A stretch of DNA of 64,000 nucleotides from Impatiens glandulifera (lineage: Eukaryota > Streptophyta > Magnoliopsida > Ericales > Balsaminaceae). The notes under the pieces were generated by a model, which had not been told where the DNA came from, searched no databases, and saw only the letters and a list, made by a program, of their open reading frames with translations. This document shows positions 23,041 through 34,796 of this stretch, in pieces; position 1 is the stretch's first letter; each line of letters starts with the position of its first letter. The position numbers and the translations under genes were made by a program. Location: contig NC_061862.1 in assembly GCF_907164915.1 (NCBI RefSeq), forward strand, positions 86,848,846-86,912,845, in the 5' to 3' direction.

Positions 23041-24487
23041 TGCCTACTCCGTTTATCAACAAGTTTGATCACGTGTCTTTCATACACTCCCTAAGAAGCC
23101 AAAATTGCCTTGCAGATGCGTTGGCTACGCTAACAGCTATGACCCAAATTCTTGTTGGAATTAAGGTCACACCTCTAAAGATCAATTAGAAACGGAAATC
23201 CGATTTCGAAGTTGGAGTGGTAACCTCTATTAAAGTGCCCACCAAACCATGGTTTGATATTCTTCAAAACTACATCGTGTATGGAGAATATTCGTCCCAT
23301 TTCCGAGCTAAGGAACGAATAGTCATGCGCCAGTATTCCACCAACTATGCTTGGATAGGTAACAAACTATACATACGATCTTTTGATAGTCAAAACTTGA
23401 TATGCGTTGATGGTCCCGAAGCACGACGAATCATAAAAGAAGTACACACAGGTGTGTGTGGTCCACACATTAATGGAATATCCCTTGCCAAGAAAATACT
23501 CCGTCTCAGATATTATTGGCAAAACATTGAGCAAGAGTGTGTCAGCTATGTGAAAAGTTGTCACCAATGCCAAATCTATACTAATCTAAAACATACTCCA
23601 GCATTTTTTTTGTACTACATGACATCATCATGGTCGTTTTCGACATGGGGCATTGATGTCATTGGTAGAATCTATCCCATGCTTCCAATGGACATGAGTT
23701 CATACTCATAGCCATCGACTAGTTTTCTTAATGGGTCGAGGCAACATCTTATAAGATTCTCAAGTCTACTTAGGTAGCAAAACTCATCTGTGTCAACATC
23801 ATATCTAGGTACGGAGTACCTCATGCTATTATCTCGGATAATGGAAGACACTTCTAAGGAAAAGTTTTATCCATACTCGAAGAGTTCAAGATTGAAAATC
23901 ACAAATCTTCACCCTATTGACCCTAAATCAATGGCACGGTCGTAGCGACAAATAAGAATGTGATCAGGATAATCAAGAAAATGACCAGCACGTATAAGGA
24001 TTGACATGAAAAACTGTCATTTGCCTTATGGGGATATCGTATGACTACTCGAGAATTGACGAACGAGACTCCATATTCTATGATTTATGGTATGGACGTC
24101 GTACAACCTGTCGATATTGAAATTCCCACACAGAGTCATGTTGGAATCTCACGTCGTTGAAGAAGATTGGGTAAAAGCTCGAAAGGACTAGTTAACTTTG
24201 ATGGAAGACCACATGTTGGATGTGCTATCAAAAATTCAGGCTTATCAGAAACGAATGGCCGATAACTTTAATAGAAAGGTCAAGCCCAGAAGCCTAAAAG
24301 AAGACGACTTGGTGCTCAAGGTAACCCAAGAACTATTAGACCATAAGGGTAAGTTCCGACCACGATGGGAAGGTCCCTTCCTCATCAAGAAAATCCTCTC
24401 TAGAGGTGTAGTTCGCTTTTCGACAGTTGAAGTCGAAGAATTTATTGCTCCAAGCAATCTAGACGCCCTAAAACGATATTATGTCTA
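23041..24487 (+). pseudogene. Tat/Ogre-type RNase H end, integrase and C-terminal region
   Basis: The block starts within RNase H (FDHVSFIH, NCLADALATL), followed by the linker and integrase finger (EVHTGVCGPHINGISLAKK, then SCHQCQIY), and the catalytic-core start TWGIDVIG near 23650. From 23712 the frame is broken, but HAIISDNGRHF (about 23826) and TPYSMIYGMD (about 24070) are readable. A final open part (24198-24487) has DLVLKV, KGKFRPRWEGPF and LKRYYV, the usual end of this class. Gag, protease and RT are absent: the satellite-like arrays directly precede RNase H. An integrase of this type would insert element DNA; this copy is defective. Confidence 0.9.
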
Positions 24488-24489
24488 AT

Positions 24490-25030
24490 ATCATTTCGCG
24501 CAAAATAACGACTCTAATCTAGCCTTAGCAGGATTATCACGGCTCTAATCTAGCCTTAGTAGGATTGTTACAGTTATATTCTAGCCTTAACAGGATTATC
24601 ACAGCTCTAATCTAGCCTTAGTAGGATTACAAGAGCTTTAATCTATCCTTAGCAAGATTATCACGACTCTAATCTAGCCTTAGCAGTATTACAACGACTT
24701 TAATCTAGCTTTAACAGGATAATAATGTCTTTGATCTAGCCTTAGCAGGATTACAACAACTATAATATAGCCTTAACAGGATTACAATGACTCTAATCTA
24801 GCCTTAGTAGGATTACAACAACTCTAATCTAGCCTTAGCAAGATTACAACGACTCTAATATATCCTTAACAGGATTATCATGACTCTAATCTAGCCTTAG
24901 AAGGATTACGACTCTAATCTAGCCTTAGAAGGATTATAACAGCTTTAATCTAGCTTTAGCAGGATTACAACATTTCCAATCCATCCTTAGCAGGATTACG
25001 ACGACTCTCAATTCAGCCTTACCAGGATTA
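24490..25030 (+). repeat. 31-bp tandem array downstream of integrase, about 17 copies
   Basis: The unit reads GACTCTAATCTAGCCTTAGC followed by AGGATTACAAC or AGGATTATCAC. It occupies the expected 3' untranslated part of the element. Ogre-type elements are known for variable tandem repeats in this region. Confidence 0.9.
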
Positions 25031-26140
25031 TGTTAGATTTAGTCCTCATGTACTAGTTAGCCTCTAATGGTATATGTCTATGCCATAATTTCCATAGTTA
25101 GTCCATAGTTAGGAGTGGACTAATTGACCTATAGTCTTGTACGATTATGTCAACATTCTCAAGGATTAGTCCCCAACCTCTATGTAGGATAAATGATGTA
25201 TTTATTATATAATATTTGTCATGATTGGGCATGTGAAAATTCACATTATTTCTTAAATAAAAAGTATTTTAATTTTAATATTAATATAAACGGGTATCGG
25301 GTTTGGGTTTGCATACTCTCATCCCCGAACCCGATTGGGTACCTTCTCTCTCTTCTCATGTCCAATCCTGATTTAAAATACCTGAACCCAACCATTGGGT
25401 ACCCACAAGTATAATATACAAGTACTCATTACCATTCCTAAGCATATATCTCTAGAATATATAGATGAATTTTTTTTTTGACTAAGAACATTTTTAATAA
25501 AAAAAAAAATCTACAATAAAAAATTCTTCTAAGAATAAATTCCAATTCATAAATAATAAAATAAAACTTCTAGAATTTGGTTGCACTAAAATCATAAGAT
25601 AAGGAGAAAAGAGAAAAAACAAATTTAGGAATGAATTTTTAAAAATTTGTTTAACTAATATTTGAGATAGCACTTTGGTAATTTTATGAAACAAGAATTT
25701 GTACTTTTAATTATGTTATATGAAGTTGAACTATTATTATTTTAGAGATTTTTGGTTTTTCAAAAGAACCTAGCCTGGTCTTTTAATTTTTTTGAAGTGA
25801 TAATTAAATTATTTGTTTTTAATTAAGTTAACACGAACATAAAAAATGTTATTTAAATAAAAATATATAAAAACTTGTCTATTCACTTTTGGAACGAACA
25901 TAAAAGAAATGTTATTTAAATAAAAATATATAAAAACTTGTCTATTCACTTTTGGGATTTCCGCTAACCATACCGTGCATTCAAAATTTTGACTCCAATT
26001 ACTTGTACCCGAATTGTAATTAAATTATATGTATATAAATTTATATTATATATTGGGAAATAAAGAATAAAAATATTATTTTTAGAAATATAATTTATTT
26101 TTTCTTGACTAATTGTGATTAGAAAATTAAATTATTTAAC

Positions 26141-26177
<37 letters not shown>

Positions 26178-26439
26178 CAAAAATAACATAATATAATTTA
26201 TTATATTTCATGTATATACTCTAGAAATTCAGTGTTTCTATACAATATTAGCAATTCAGATCCTCTGTTACCGAATAGGATGTTCCCCTGATACGGACTA
26301 ATCAAAATTTAGAAACATTATTATATTAATAAATCAAAGTTAGGTTGAAAGGAAGAGAGAGAACCTAGAACCCGGATTCCATTCCGGGTTCAGCACAAAA
26401 GCCGTTAAACGGAATGTAGAGATACAGTATTGAGTGAAG
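25031..26439. other. AT-rich DNA with a short duplication; no gene seen
   Basis: A roughly 60-bp direct duplication, AACGAACATAAAAGAAATG with TTGTCTATTCACTTTTGG, occupies about 25838-25958. A GGGTATCGGGTTTGG stretch with near-inverse sequence lies at 25292-25412, possibly a MITE remnant. A TA repeat is at 26145-26174. No 3' LTR matching 17700-20777 was recognised. Confidence 0.5.
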
Positions 26440-27200
26440 CATACTTCTCTCCAGGTGCCATGTAAAAAGTGAAGCATACTTCGTTTCAATTAGTTTATAT
26501 GCCTAGAGGTTCATGTAAAACCTCCAACACATCAATGTAAAGACATTTTAGCGTTCATGTAAAAACATTTATTCATTCATGTATGTAAACCCATTGGAGA
26601 ATTTGGAGAGCCTGTTTTCAGTGAAGCATACTTCACTCCAAGCGCCATGTAAAACGAAAGTGAAGTATACATCACTTTAAGCGCCATGTAAAATGGAAGT
26701 AAAACATACTTCACTTTAAGCTCCATGTAAAATAGAAGTGAAGCGTACTTCGCTCCAAGCGCCATGTAAAACGGAAGTGAAGCATACTTTACTTCAAGCG
26801 TCATGTAAAACAGAAGTGAAGCATACTTCGATCCAATCGGCATGTAAAACAGAAGTAAAGCTTACTTCACTTCAATTAGTTTATATTCCTAGAGGTTCAT
26901 GTAAAACCTCCAACACATCAATGTAAAGACATTTTAGCGTTCATGTAAAAACATTTATTCATTCTTGTATGTAAACCCATTGGAGAATGTGGAGAGGTTG
27001 TTTTCAGTGAAGCATACTTCACTTCAAGCGCCATGTAAAACGGAAGTGAAGCATACTTCATTTTAAGCACCATGTAAAACGGAAGTGAAGCATACTTCAC
27101 TTTAAGCGCCATGTAAAACAGAAGTGAAGCATACTTCGCTCTAAGCGCTATATAAAACGGAAGTGAAGCATACTTCACTTCAAGCGGACATACTAAGGTA
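26440..27200. repeat. 39-bp arrays in a 385-bp higher-order repeat
   Basis: The 39-bp unit reads AGTGAAGCATACTTCACTTC followed by AAGCGCCATGTAAAACGGA. It is repeated about seven times at 26610-26870 and about five times at 27005-27185. Each block is preceded by the same spacer (TTAGTTTATATGCCTAGAGG to TTGGAGAATTTGGAGAG); the spacer copies start near 26488 and 26873, a 385-bp step. GAAGCATACTTC is a 12-bp dyad. 39 bp is 13 codons, which explains the repeated reading frames. Confidence 0.88.
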
Positions 27201-27339
27201 TAAAACAAATTTTTTCCGCTGCAAATTCTTTTATAATAATATATATAAACCCTAATATCATTTTATATTATAAAAACTTCCTTCCGATTCATCTCTCTCT
27301 TCAAGCTTCTGCCTCCTTTCACGGCGATTCGAATCCGGT

Positions 27340-28290
27340 TCTCGGTGATTCCAATAGATAGAACTTCGTATTTGTAAATTAGAAAGAAAATACCTATCGA
27401 AAAATAGGATTTTTTATTAGGAGTACCTATCCAGAGATAGAGTTTTGTAGATATACTTATTCGAATGATAGGGCTTGGATGCCTATTCAGATGATACAGT
27501 TTGAGATACCTATTCAAATGATAGGATCTGGGTACATATTCAGATGATAGTGTTTTGATAACATAATATACAATTGATTATTGTGCTTGTTGGTAAACAA
27601 GACATAGATATCTATCAAGAGATAAAGTTTTTGTTGGATACATATCGAGAGATAAGGTGTTGCTTTTGAGATATTTGGTCATAGTGATTTTGGGAGAGCA
27701 AAGACCTATCAAGAGATAGGCTTTTAGCGGAAACGTATATAAACGATGTCTCGACCAATCGATAGATAGGGTACGAAATTATATACAAATGATGTCTCGA
27801 CCTATCGATAGATAAAGTTTTCGGACGGAATTGTATACAAATAATGTCTCGACCTATCTACAGATGGAGTTTTCATACGGAATCATGTACGAACGATTAG
27901 CGCATTCATCAATAGATAGGGTTCCTAACAGAATCATATACAAATGATGTCTCGACTTATCGATATATATGATTTTCAGACTAAATTATGTACAAAACAT
28001 GTATTGACCTATCGACATATAGGGTTTTCAGACGGAATCGTGTTCCAACGATTAGCTCACCTATCAACAGATAGGGTTTTTAGTGGAATCACATACAAAT
28101 GATGTCTCGACCTATCGATAGATTGAGTTTTTAGATGGAAATGTGTACAAACAATGTCTCAACCTATTGACATATAGGGTTATTAGAAAGAATCATATAC
28201 GAACGATTATCGCGCATATCTATAGAGTTTCTAACGGAATCATATACAAATGATGTATCATCCTATCGATAGATAGGATTTTAGATTATG
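27340..28290 (-). repeat. Satellite block A, inverted relatives of the 21.5-23.0 kb arrays
   Basis: Left part (27385-27560): GATAGG with ACCTATTCAAATG spacing, resembling the 55-bp array read in reverse. Right part: GTCTCGACCTATCGATAGAT, GGGTTTTCAGACGGAATCGT and ACGAACGATTAGCGC, the reverse of the 54-bp unit but arranged in a longer unit of about 130 bp. Same sequence family, opposite strand. Confidence 0.8.
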
Positions 28291-28735
28291 TAATTTCATA
28301 AAAATAAAATCAATTAAAGTAATTTTATAATACCCAATAAAATTAATATCCCTTACAACTTCTACCCATATACCTCTTATAGAACTTATTTCTAATTTTT
28401 TTATCATAATTATGATTAAAGATATAAATTTTATTTGCTATTAATTTTGTTTCAATTTTTTTTATGTATACTAAAAGTTAATAAAAATTGTTTAAATATA
28501 ATCCATACAAAAAATAAAAAATAAAAAGAAGTAAGAAATCATAAAAATAAAAACAAAAAATATGGTAAAAATATGTCATCATAATATATAATAAACTTTT
28601 ATTTATTATATATAATTATCAAGAAATAGAATATATATATATATATTATATTGGGAAATAAATTAATAGTAATATTATTTATTTTTCGTGACTAATTGTG
28701 AATTAGGATTAGAAAATGAAATGATTTAAGAAAAA

Positions 28736-28773
<38 letters not shown>

Positions 28774-29215
28774 AAAATAGCTTAATATAATTTATTATGT
28801 TTTTCGTACATAATCTAGAAATTCAGTGTTTTTATACATTATTAGTGCTTATGTTAATTTTGTTATCTAAGATAATTGTCCTAATTTAATGTAATTTATT
28901 TATTTAATTTGAAGAGATTAACACAGTTGACAGTTATAATAAATTTAATTTATGAAATATATTTTCTTACATCTACTAAATTGACGTCTAACTTTTTATA
29001 ATTTATTTTTAAGAATTTATAATTTTTATTTTTAAAATTTATATCATATAAGAAATGACCAAAATACTAATCATAAAATTAGGTATGTAAACCAAATTTT
29101 AATAAATTAACCTATAATATAAATGATGATATTAACACGTGAGAATATATATTGAACTCCACACAAGTAGACAAGTGGTAAGCGCACACTGTTTATATTT
29201 AACTCCACAAAAGTT

Positions 29216-29640
29216 TTGTAAACGGAATCATGTACGAATTATTAGCGCATCTATCAATAGATAGGGTTTCTAACGAAATCATATACAAATTATGTCTCGA
29301 CCTATCGATAGATAGGGTTTTCAGACTGAATTGTGTACAAAACATGTATCGACCTATCGACATATAGGGTTTTCAGGCGGAATCGTGTACGAACGATTAG
29401 CGCACTTATCAACTAATAGGATTTCTAGCAGAATCACATACAAATGATGTTTCGACCTATTGATAGATCGGGTTTTCAAACGGAAATGTGTACAATCAAT
29501 GTCTCGGCCTATGGATTGATAGGGTTTTCAAAAAGAGCCATGTACGAATGATTAGCGCACATATCAACATATTGGGTTTTTAATGGAATTATATACAAAT
29601 GATGTCTCGTCCTATCGATAGATATGATTTTGGAACATGT
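29216..29640 (-). repeat. Satellite block B
   Basis: Same repeat words as block A (GTCTCGACCTATCGATAG, GTACGAACGATTAGCGC), three long units, bounded by the AT-rich spacer on both sides. Confidence 0.8.
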
Positions 29641-30139
29641 AATTTCATAAAAATAAAATCAATTAAAGTAATTTCATAATACCTAACAAAATTAATATCG
29701 CTTACAACTTCTACCCATATACCTCTTATAGAATTTATTTCTAATTTTTTTTATCATAATTATGATTAAAGATAAATTTATTTTCTATTAATTTTGTTTC
29801 AAATTTTTTTATGTATACTAAAAGTTAATAAAAAAAATTTAAATATAATCCATACAAAAAATAAAAAATAAAAAAAAGTAAGAAATCATGAAAATAAAAA
29901 ATAAAATAAGGTATATATATAATATATATTATATTATATATTTTGAAAAAATTAGTAGTGATATTATTTATTTTCGTGACTAAGTGTGAATTGGGTTTAG
30001 AAAATGAAATAATTTAAGAAAAAATGTTATATATATATATATAATATATATATAAATATATAAATATAGGAAAAATAGTCTAATATAATTTATTATATTT
30101 CATGTACATAATCTAGAAATTTAGTGTTTTTATACATTA

Positions 30140-31289
30140 CTAGCATGTATCCCGTGCATTTGTACGAGTAATAATATAAAAAACCGTGAAAAAAATATTA
30201 CGGTAAAATTTTTATGGGCGGGTCAATCCACAATCCGACCAAAGTATCAATTTACTCTCACATATATCCAAATTAACCACAGTTCTCGACCCGACAATTC
30301 GGACACTTTAAAAATTAAGCATCATTATATATATATATATATAGATTAGTTAGTTAAAAAGTTGAAATTATATTGTTAAAATGTCACGCGTTTATCAAAT
30401 TTATGGTTGAATTTAAAATATAAAGTGTTATTAGCCTAGTTGGTTAAAAGATTGTACTTGTTTTGTTAGGTTACAAGTTTGAACCATATTTATAGCATTT
30501 TTAATTTTATTTTTAACCGTTTTAAGTTTATGGGCGGGTCAACCCACAATCCGACCCAAGTATCCATTTACTCTCACATATATCCAAATTAACCACAGCT
30601 CTCGACCCGGCAATCCGGACACTTTAAAAATTAAGCATCATTATATATATATATTAGTTAGTTAAAAAGTTGAACTTATACTGTTAAAATGTCACGCGTT
30701 TATCAAATTTTGGGTTAAATTTAAAATATAAAGTATTATTAGCCTAGTTGGTTAAAACGTTGTACTTGTTTTGTTAGGTTGCAAGTTCAAACCATACCTA
30801 TAGTATTTTAAATTTTATTTTTAACCGTTTTAAATTTATGGGTGGATCAACCCAAAATCCGACCCAAGTATCTATTTACTCTCACATATATCCAAATTAA
30901 CCACATCTCTCAACCCGACAATCCGGATACTTTAAAAATTAAGCATCATTATATATATATATATATAAATATAAATTAGTTAGTTAAAAAGTTGAACTTA
31001 TATTGTTAAAATGTCACGAGTTTATCAAATTTTGGGTTGAATTTAAAATATAAATTGTTATTAGTCTAGTTGGTTAAAATGTTGTACTTGTTTTGTTAGG
31101 TTGCAAGTTCAAACCATACCTATAGCATTTTAAATTTTATTTTTAACCGTTTTAAGTTTATGGGCGGGTCAACCCACAATCCGACCCAAGTATCCATTTA
31201 CTCTTACATATATCCAAATTAATCACAACTCTCGACCCGGAAATCCGGACACTTTAAAAATTAAGCATCAATATATATATATATATAGA
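30140..31289 (-). mobile_element. Helitron 2, inserted in spacer B
   Basis: On the minus strand the element starts TCTATATATATATATATTGA (31289) and ends with the hairpin CGTACAAATGCACG, then GGATACATG and CTAG (30140). Flanks are A and T in element orientation. It holds three 5'-type units of about 310 bp plus the unique 3' end, each with the antisense tRNA-like module. The unfilled paralogous site is at 28834-28853 (TATACATTATTAGTGCTTAT): the left flank TATACATTA and right flank TTAGTGGTTATG join there without loss or gain. No proteins are encoded. Confidence 0.88.
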
Positions 31290-31664
31290 TTAGTGGTTAT
31301 GGTTATGTTAATTTTGTTATCAAATTATGATAATTGTCCTAATTTAATGTAATTTATTTAAGAGGTTAACACAGTTAACAATTATAATAAATTTTGTTTA
31401 TGAAATATATTTTTCTTACTTTTACTAAATTGATGTCTAAATTTATATATATTTTTTAAGAATTTATAATTTTTATTTTTAAAATTTATATCATATAAGA
31501 ATGACCAAAATACTAATCATAAAATTAGGTATGTAAACCAAATTTTAATAAATTAACCTATAATATAAATGATAAATGATGATGTTAACACGTGAGAATA
31601 TATATTTAACTCCACACAAGTAGCCTAGTGGTAAGCGCAGTCTGTTTATATTTAACTACACAAA

Positions 31665-31925
31665 AGTTTTGTGGATAGAATCATGTACGAACGATTAGCG
31701 CATCTATCAATAGATAGAGTTTTTAACGGAATCATATACAAATAATGTCTCGACCTATCGATATATTCAGTTTTCAGACGAAAATGTGTACAAACAATTT
31801 CTCGACCTATCGATAGATAGGGTTTTCAGAAGGAACCATGTACGAACGATTAGCGCACTTATCAACATATAAGGGTTCTAACGGAATCATATACAAATGG
31901 TGTCTCGTCCTATCTATCGTTTTGA
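31665..31925 (-). repeat. Satellite block C
   Basis: About two units with the same words as blocks A and B, preceded by the tRNA-like phrase AGTAGCCTAGTGGTAAGCGC (31619-31638) that also ends the earlier spacers. Confidence 0.75.
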
Positions 31926-32270
31926 ATTATGTAATTTCATAAAAATAAAATCAGTTAAAGTCATTTCATAATACACAATAAAATTAATATCCCTTACAAC
32001 TTCTACCCATAAACCTCCTATAAAATTTATTTCTAATTTTTATCATAATTATAATTAAAGTTATAAATTTTATTTAATTTTAGTTTTGTTTCAAATTTAT
32101 TAAAAGTTAATAAAAATATATTTAAATATAATCCATACAAAAAAAAATAAGAAACCATCCAAATAAAAAATAAAATATGGTAGAAATATGTCATCCTAAT
32201 ATATAATAAACCTATACTTAATATATATAATTATCAAGAAATGGAATATTTATATATATATATATATATA

Positions 32271-34107
32271 TGAAAAAATTAAGAGCTAATTAACTTAAAA
32301 AAAATTATTTGGAAAACTAAGTAAAAAGTTAATTAACAGAAAAGTGCTAAATATTAATAAATTGAGTTTTGATGATGTTTAAATATCAATAAAGCTAAGT
32401 CGTCTAATTGTTTATATGCAGGTGCATCAGATTTGGCTAAGTTAGACGTGATTTAAGCAGGCTAATTAGACGTGTTACGTAGTTAGACGTGCAAGTCTAA
32501 CAGATACGTAGTTAGACGTGTCAGTCTAAAAGATACGTAGTTAGACGTGTCAGTGTAAAAGAAACGTAGTTAAACGTGCCAGTCTAACAGATACGTATTT
32601 AGACGTGCAGTTTAACAGATACGTAGTTAGACGTGTCGGTCTAACAGATACGTAGTTAGACGTGTCGGTCTAACAGATACGTAGTTAGACGTGTCAGTCT
32701 AACAGATATGTAGTTAGACGTGTCAGTCTAACAGATACGTAGTTAGACGTGTCAGTCTAACAAAAGTTAGACGTGTCAGTTTAACAGATACGTAGTTAGA
32801 CGTGTCAGTTTAACAGATACGTAATTAGATGTGTCAGTCTAACAGATACGTAGTTAGACGTGTCGGTCTAACAGTTACGTAGTTAGACGTGTCGGTCTAA
32901 TAGATACGTAGTTAGACGTGTCGGTCTAACAGGTACGTAGTTAGACGTGTCGGTCTAACAGGTACGTAGTTAGACGTGTCGGTCTAACAGATATGTAGTT
33001 AGACGTGTCGGTCTAACAAATACGTAGTTAGACGTGTCGGTCTTACAGACACGAAGTTAGACGTCGGCGTCTAACTCCTTCATATTAGTCTGAAGTGATG
33101 TAAGGTTAGACGTTGTAGTCTAACTCCATTAGACGTGGTTGTCTAATGGGATATATAGTTAGACGGTGCAGTCTAACTCCATTAGATGTGGTAGTCTAAT
33201 GGATCTCTCTGATAGACGATGGCGTCTAACTCTATTAGACTTGGTGGTCTAATGGAGCACGTCAAATGCCTCGCTTCAGCAGCCGTCTGAAGTTAGTATA
33301 CGTCTACCCATGATCAACTAGTTGTATGCTAGTCCTGCTCCACTTTCTCTTACAGATTTGTACGCCGGCTACTTGCATCAAATGAATGAACGCCACGTAC
33401 GCAAATATTCATCCCACTACTTGTTTAGTACCGGACAGTTGCAAAAGGATATCCCGTGCATTACTGTTCAGTACGGCCACGTTCCAAAAGCACAGAGTCT
33501 GCTATACTTTGTCCTTTAGGCGATCATCCTATGGGCGCGTGCCACGTGTCCATACAAAAGATTCGACCGTTGGTGTCCTTCCACTATATTTAGACGCTCA
33601 AGGACAACAAACGAATCTCTCGGCCTACCAGTTACTCTGCTCACGAATCACTGAATCACTCTTACACTTACTGATTGTACATCATATTCAAGTTCAAGAG
33701 AGAGAATCAAAAAACATTGTTTTAGCTGAGAGATATTCTTAATCATATTGTAAGTTGAATATAGTCTATTATGTTCAACAGAATGTTAGCTAATCAGTGA
33801 ACTATATTTGATTAAGAAGTTTAGTGAAATCCTTCCGGTTGTTGGAAGAAGGGGTGACGTAAGATAGTTAGCTCCGAACATCCATAAATATCTTGTTGTG
33901 TTCTTTCCTTTTGTCTTTCATTATTCATTGGTTCAAAGCTTCAAACCCAAACAAACAATTCCGCACTTGAATCGTTTCAAGTGTTTGTGAAGGTTTGCGA
34001 AGAATAGATAGTGATAGTAATCTCTAACAATATTTCTATCAAACCGTTTTTCCGAAGTTGTCATCAATAGTTAGATCCCGTCTCTATTGATTACACCGAT
34101 CCTATCA
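32271..34107 (+). repeat. Copia solo LTR carrying a 29-bp dyad array
   Basis: It begins TGAAAAAATTAAG and ends GATCCTATCA; body blocks match the LTRs at 13351-15022 and 37431-39092 (GATGATGTTTAAATAT, CTTCCGGTTGTTGGAAGAAG, GGGGTGACGTA, TTCCGCACTTGAAT). A TATA-like CTATATTTAG lies at 33582. No internal region follows, and the AT-rich spacer continues after it, so this looks like a solo LTR in spacer C. A clean target duplication was not found, perhaps because the flanks are TA repeats. Frames at 33322-33742 are not supported as genes. Confidence 0.75.
32450..33060 (+). repeat. 29-bp dyad array in solo LTR, about 20 copies
   Basis: The unit is GTTAGACGTGTCGGTCTAAC plus AGATACGTA. GTTAGAC and GTCTAAC form a 7-bp inverted repeat around GTGTCG or GTGTCA. 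Copies differ at few positions; at 33060-33250 the array changes to longer TTAGACGTNGTCTAA-type units. Confidence 0.92.
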
Positions 34108-34440
34108 AAATTTATATATATATATATAAATTTATATATATATATATATATAAATTTATATTATATATTGGAAAAAAATTAGTAGTAATATTATTTATTT
34201 TTCGTGACTAATTATATATATATATATATATATAAAAGCAAAAATAGCCTAATATAATTTATTATATTTCTTGTAATAAATTTAGTTTATGAAATACGTT
34301 TTTCTTACCTTTGCTAAATTGACGTCTAATTTTTTATTTTTTATTTTTAAGAATTCATAAATTTATAAATTTTATTTTTAAAATTTATATCATATAAAAA
34401 ATGACCAAAATACTAATCATAAAATTAGATAGGTATGTAA
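34108..34440. other. Continuation of AT-rich spacer C after the solo LTR
   Basis: Resumes at the TA-rich part and runs through ATGACCAAAATACTAATCAT to TTAGATAGGTATGTAA, where spacer similarity stops. Confidence 0.65.
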
Positions 34441-34660
34441 AAAGCGTGAAATCTCATCACGAACGACACGATCGACACGAACGGCACAATTGGCACAAAC
34501 GGAATGATCGGCACAATCGGCAAGATATCAAGGTCGCGTTTCACTTGTGGTGTTCGCGGTTGCTAGTCGCTTTAGGTCGCTTTCAGTACGATCGGCATGA
34601 TCGGCACAATCGGCACAATCGGCACGAACGACACAAACGACACGGTAACTCTAATAACTT
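34441..34660 (+). repeat. Short repeat, CGGCACAAT type
   Basis: About twelve loose copies of a 9-10-bp unit (CGGCACAATCGGCACAA, CGACACGAACGG) upstream of the LINE-like ORF; probably its untranslated leader. Confidence 0.7.
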
Positions 34661-34796
34661 GGTCGTTCATTCAGCTGCAAAACTTGATTGGAAAGTTAGG
34701 GTTTCTGTTTTACCCTGTTATTCAATAGCTAGGATTTCTGGTGTAACATGTTCTATAATTGCTCTGTTTTGTTGTTGTTTCTTATTTTTCATTAAA

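Noticed and set aside
26577..27208. Repeated FYMALEVKYASLP-type frames on the minus strand
   Set aside because: They follow the 39-bp repeat (13 codons) and have no other coding evidence.
26440..32270. 3' LTR partner of the Tat/Ogre-like LTR at 17700-20777
   Set aside because: No block matching its GGACCGA array, TATA region or end was recognised there.
32450..33060. CRISPR-like array (29-bp repeats)
   Set aside because: There are no unique spacers; units are contiguous, the context is a plant LTR, and no cas genes exist.
33322..33742. ORFs of 65 and 118 residues, and the related ones at 38402-38685
   Set aside because: They lie in the shared body of a copia LTR and are not conserved in frame between the two LTR copies.
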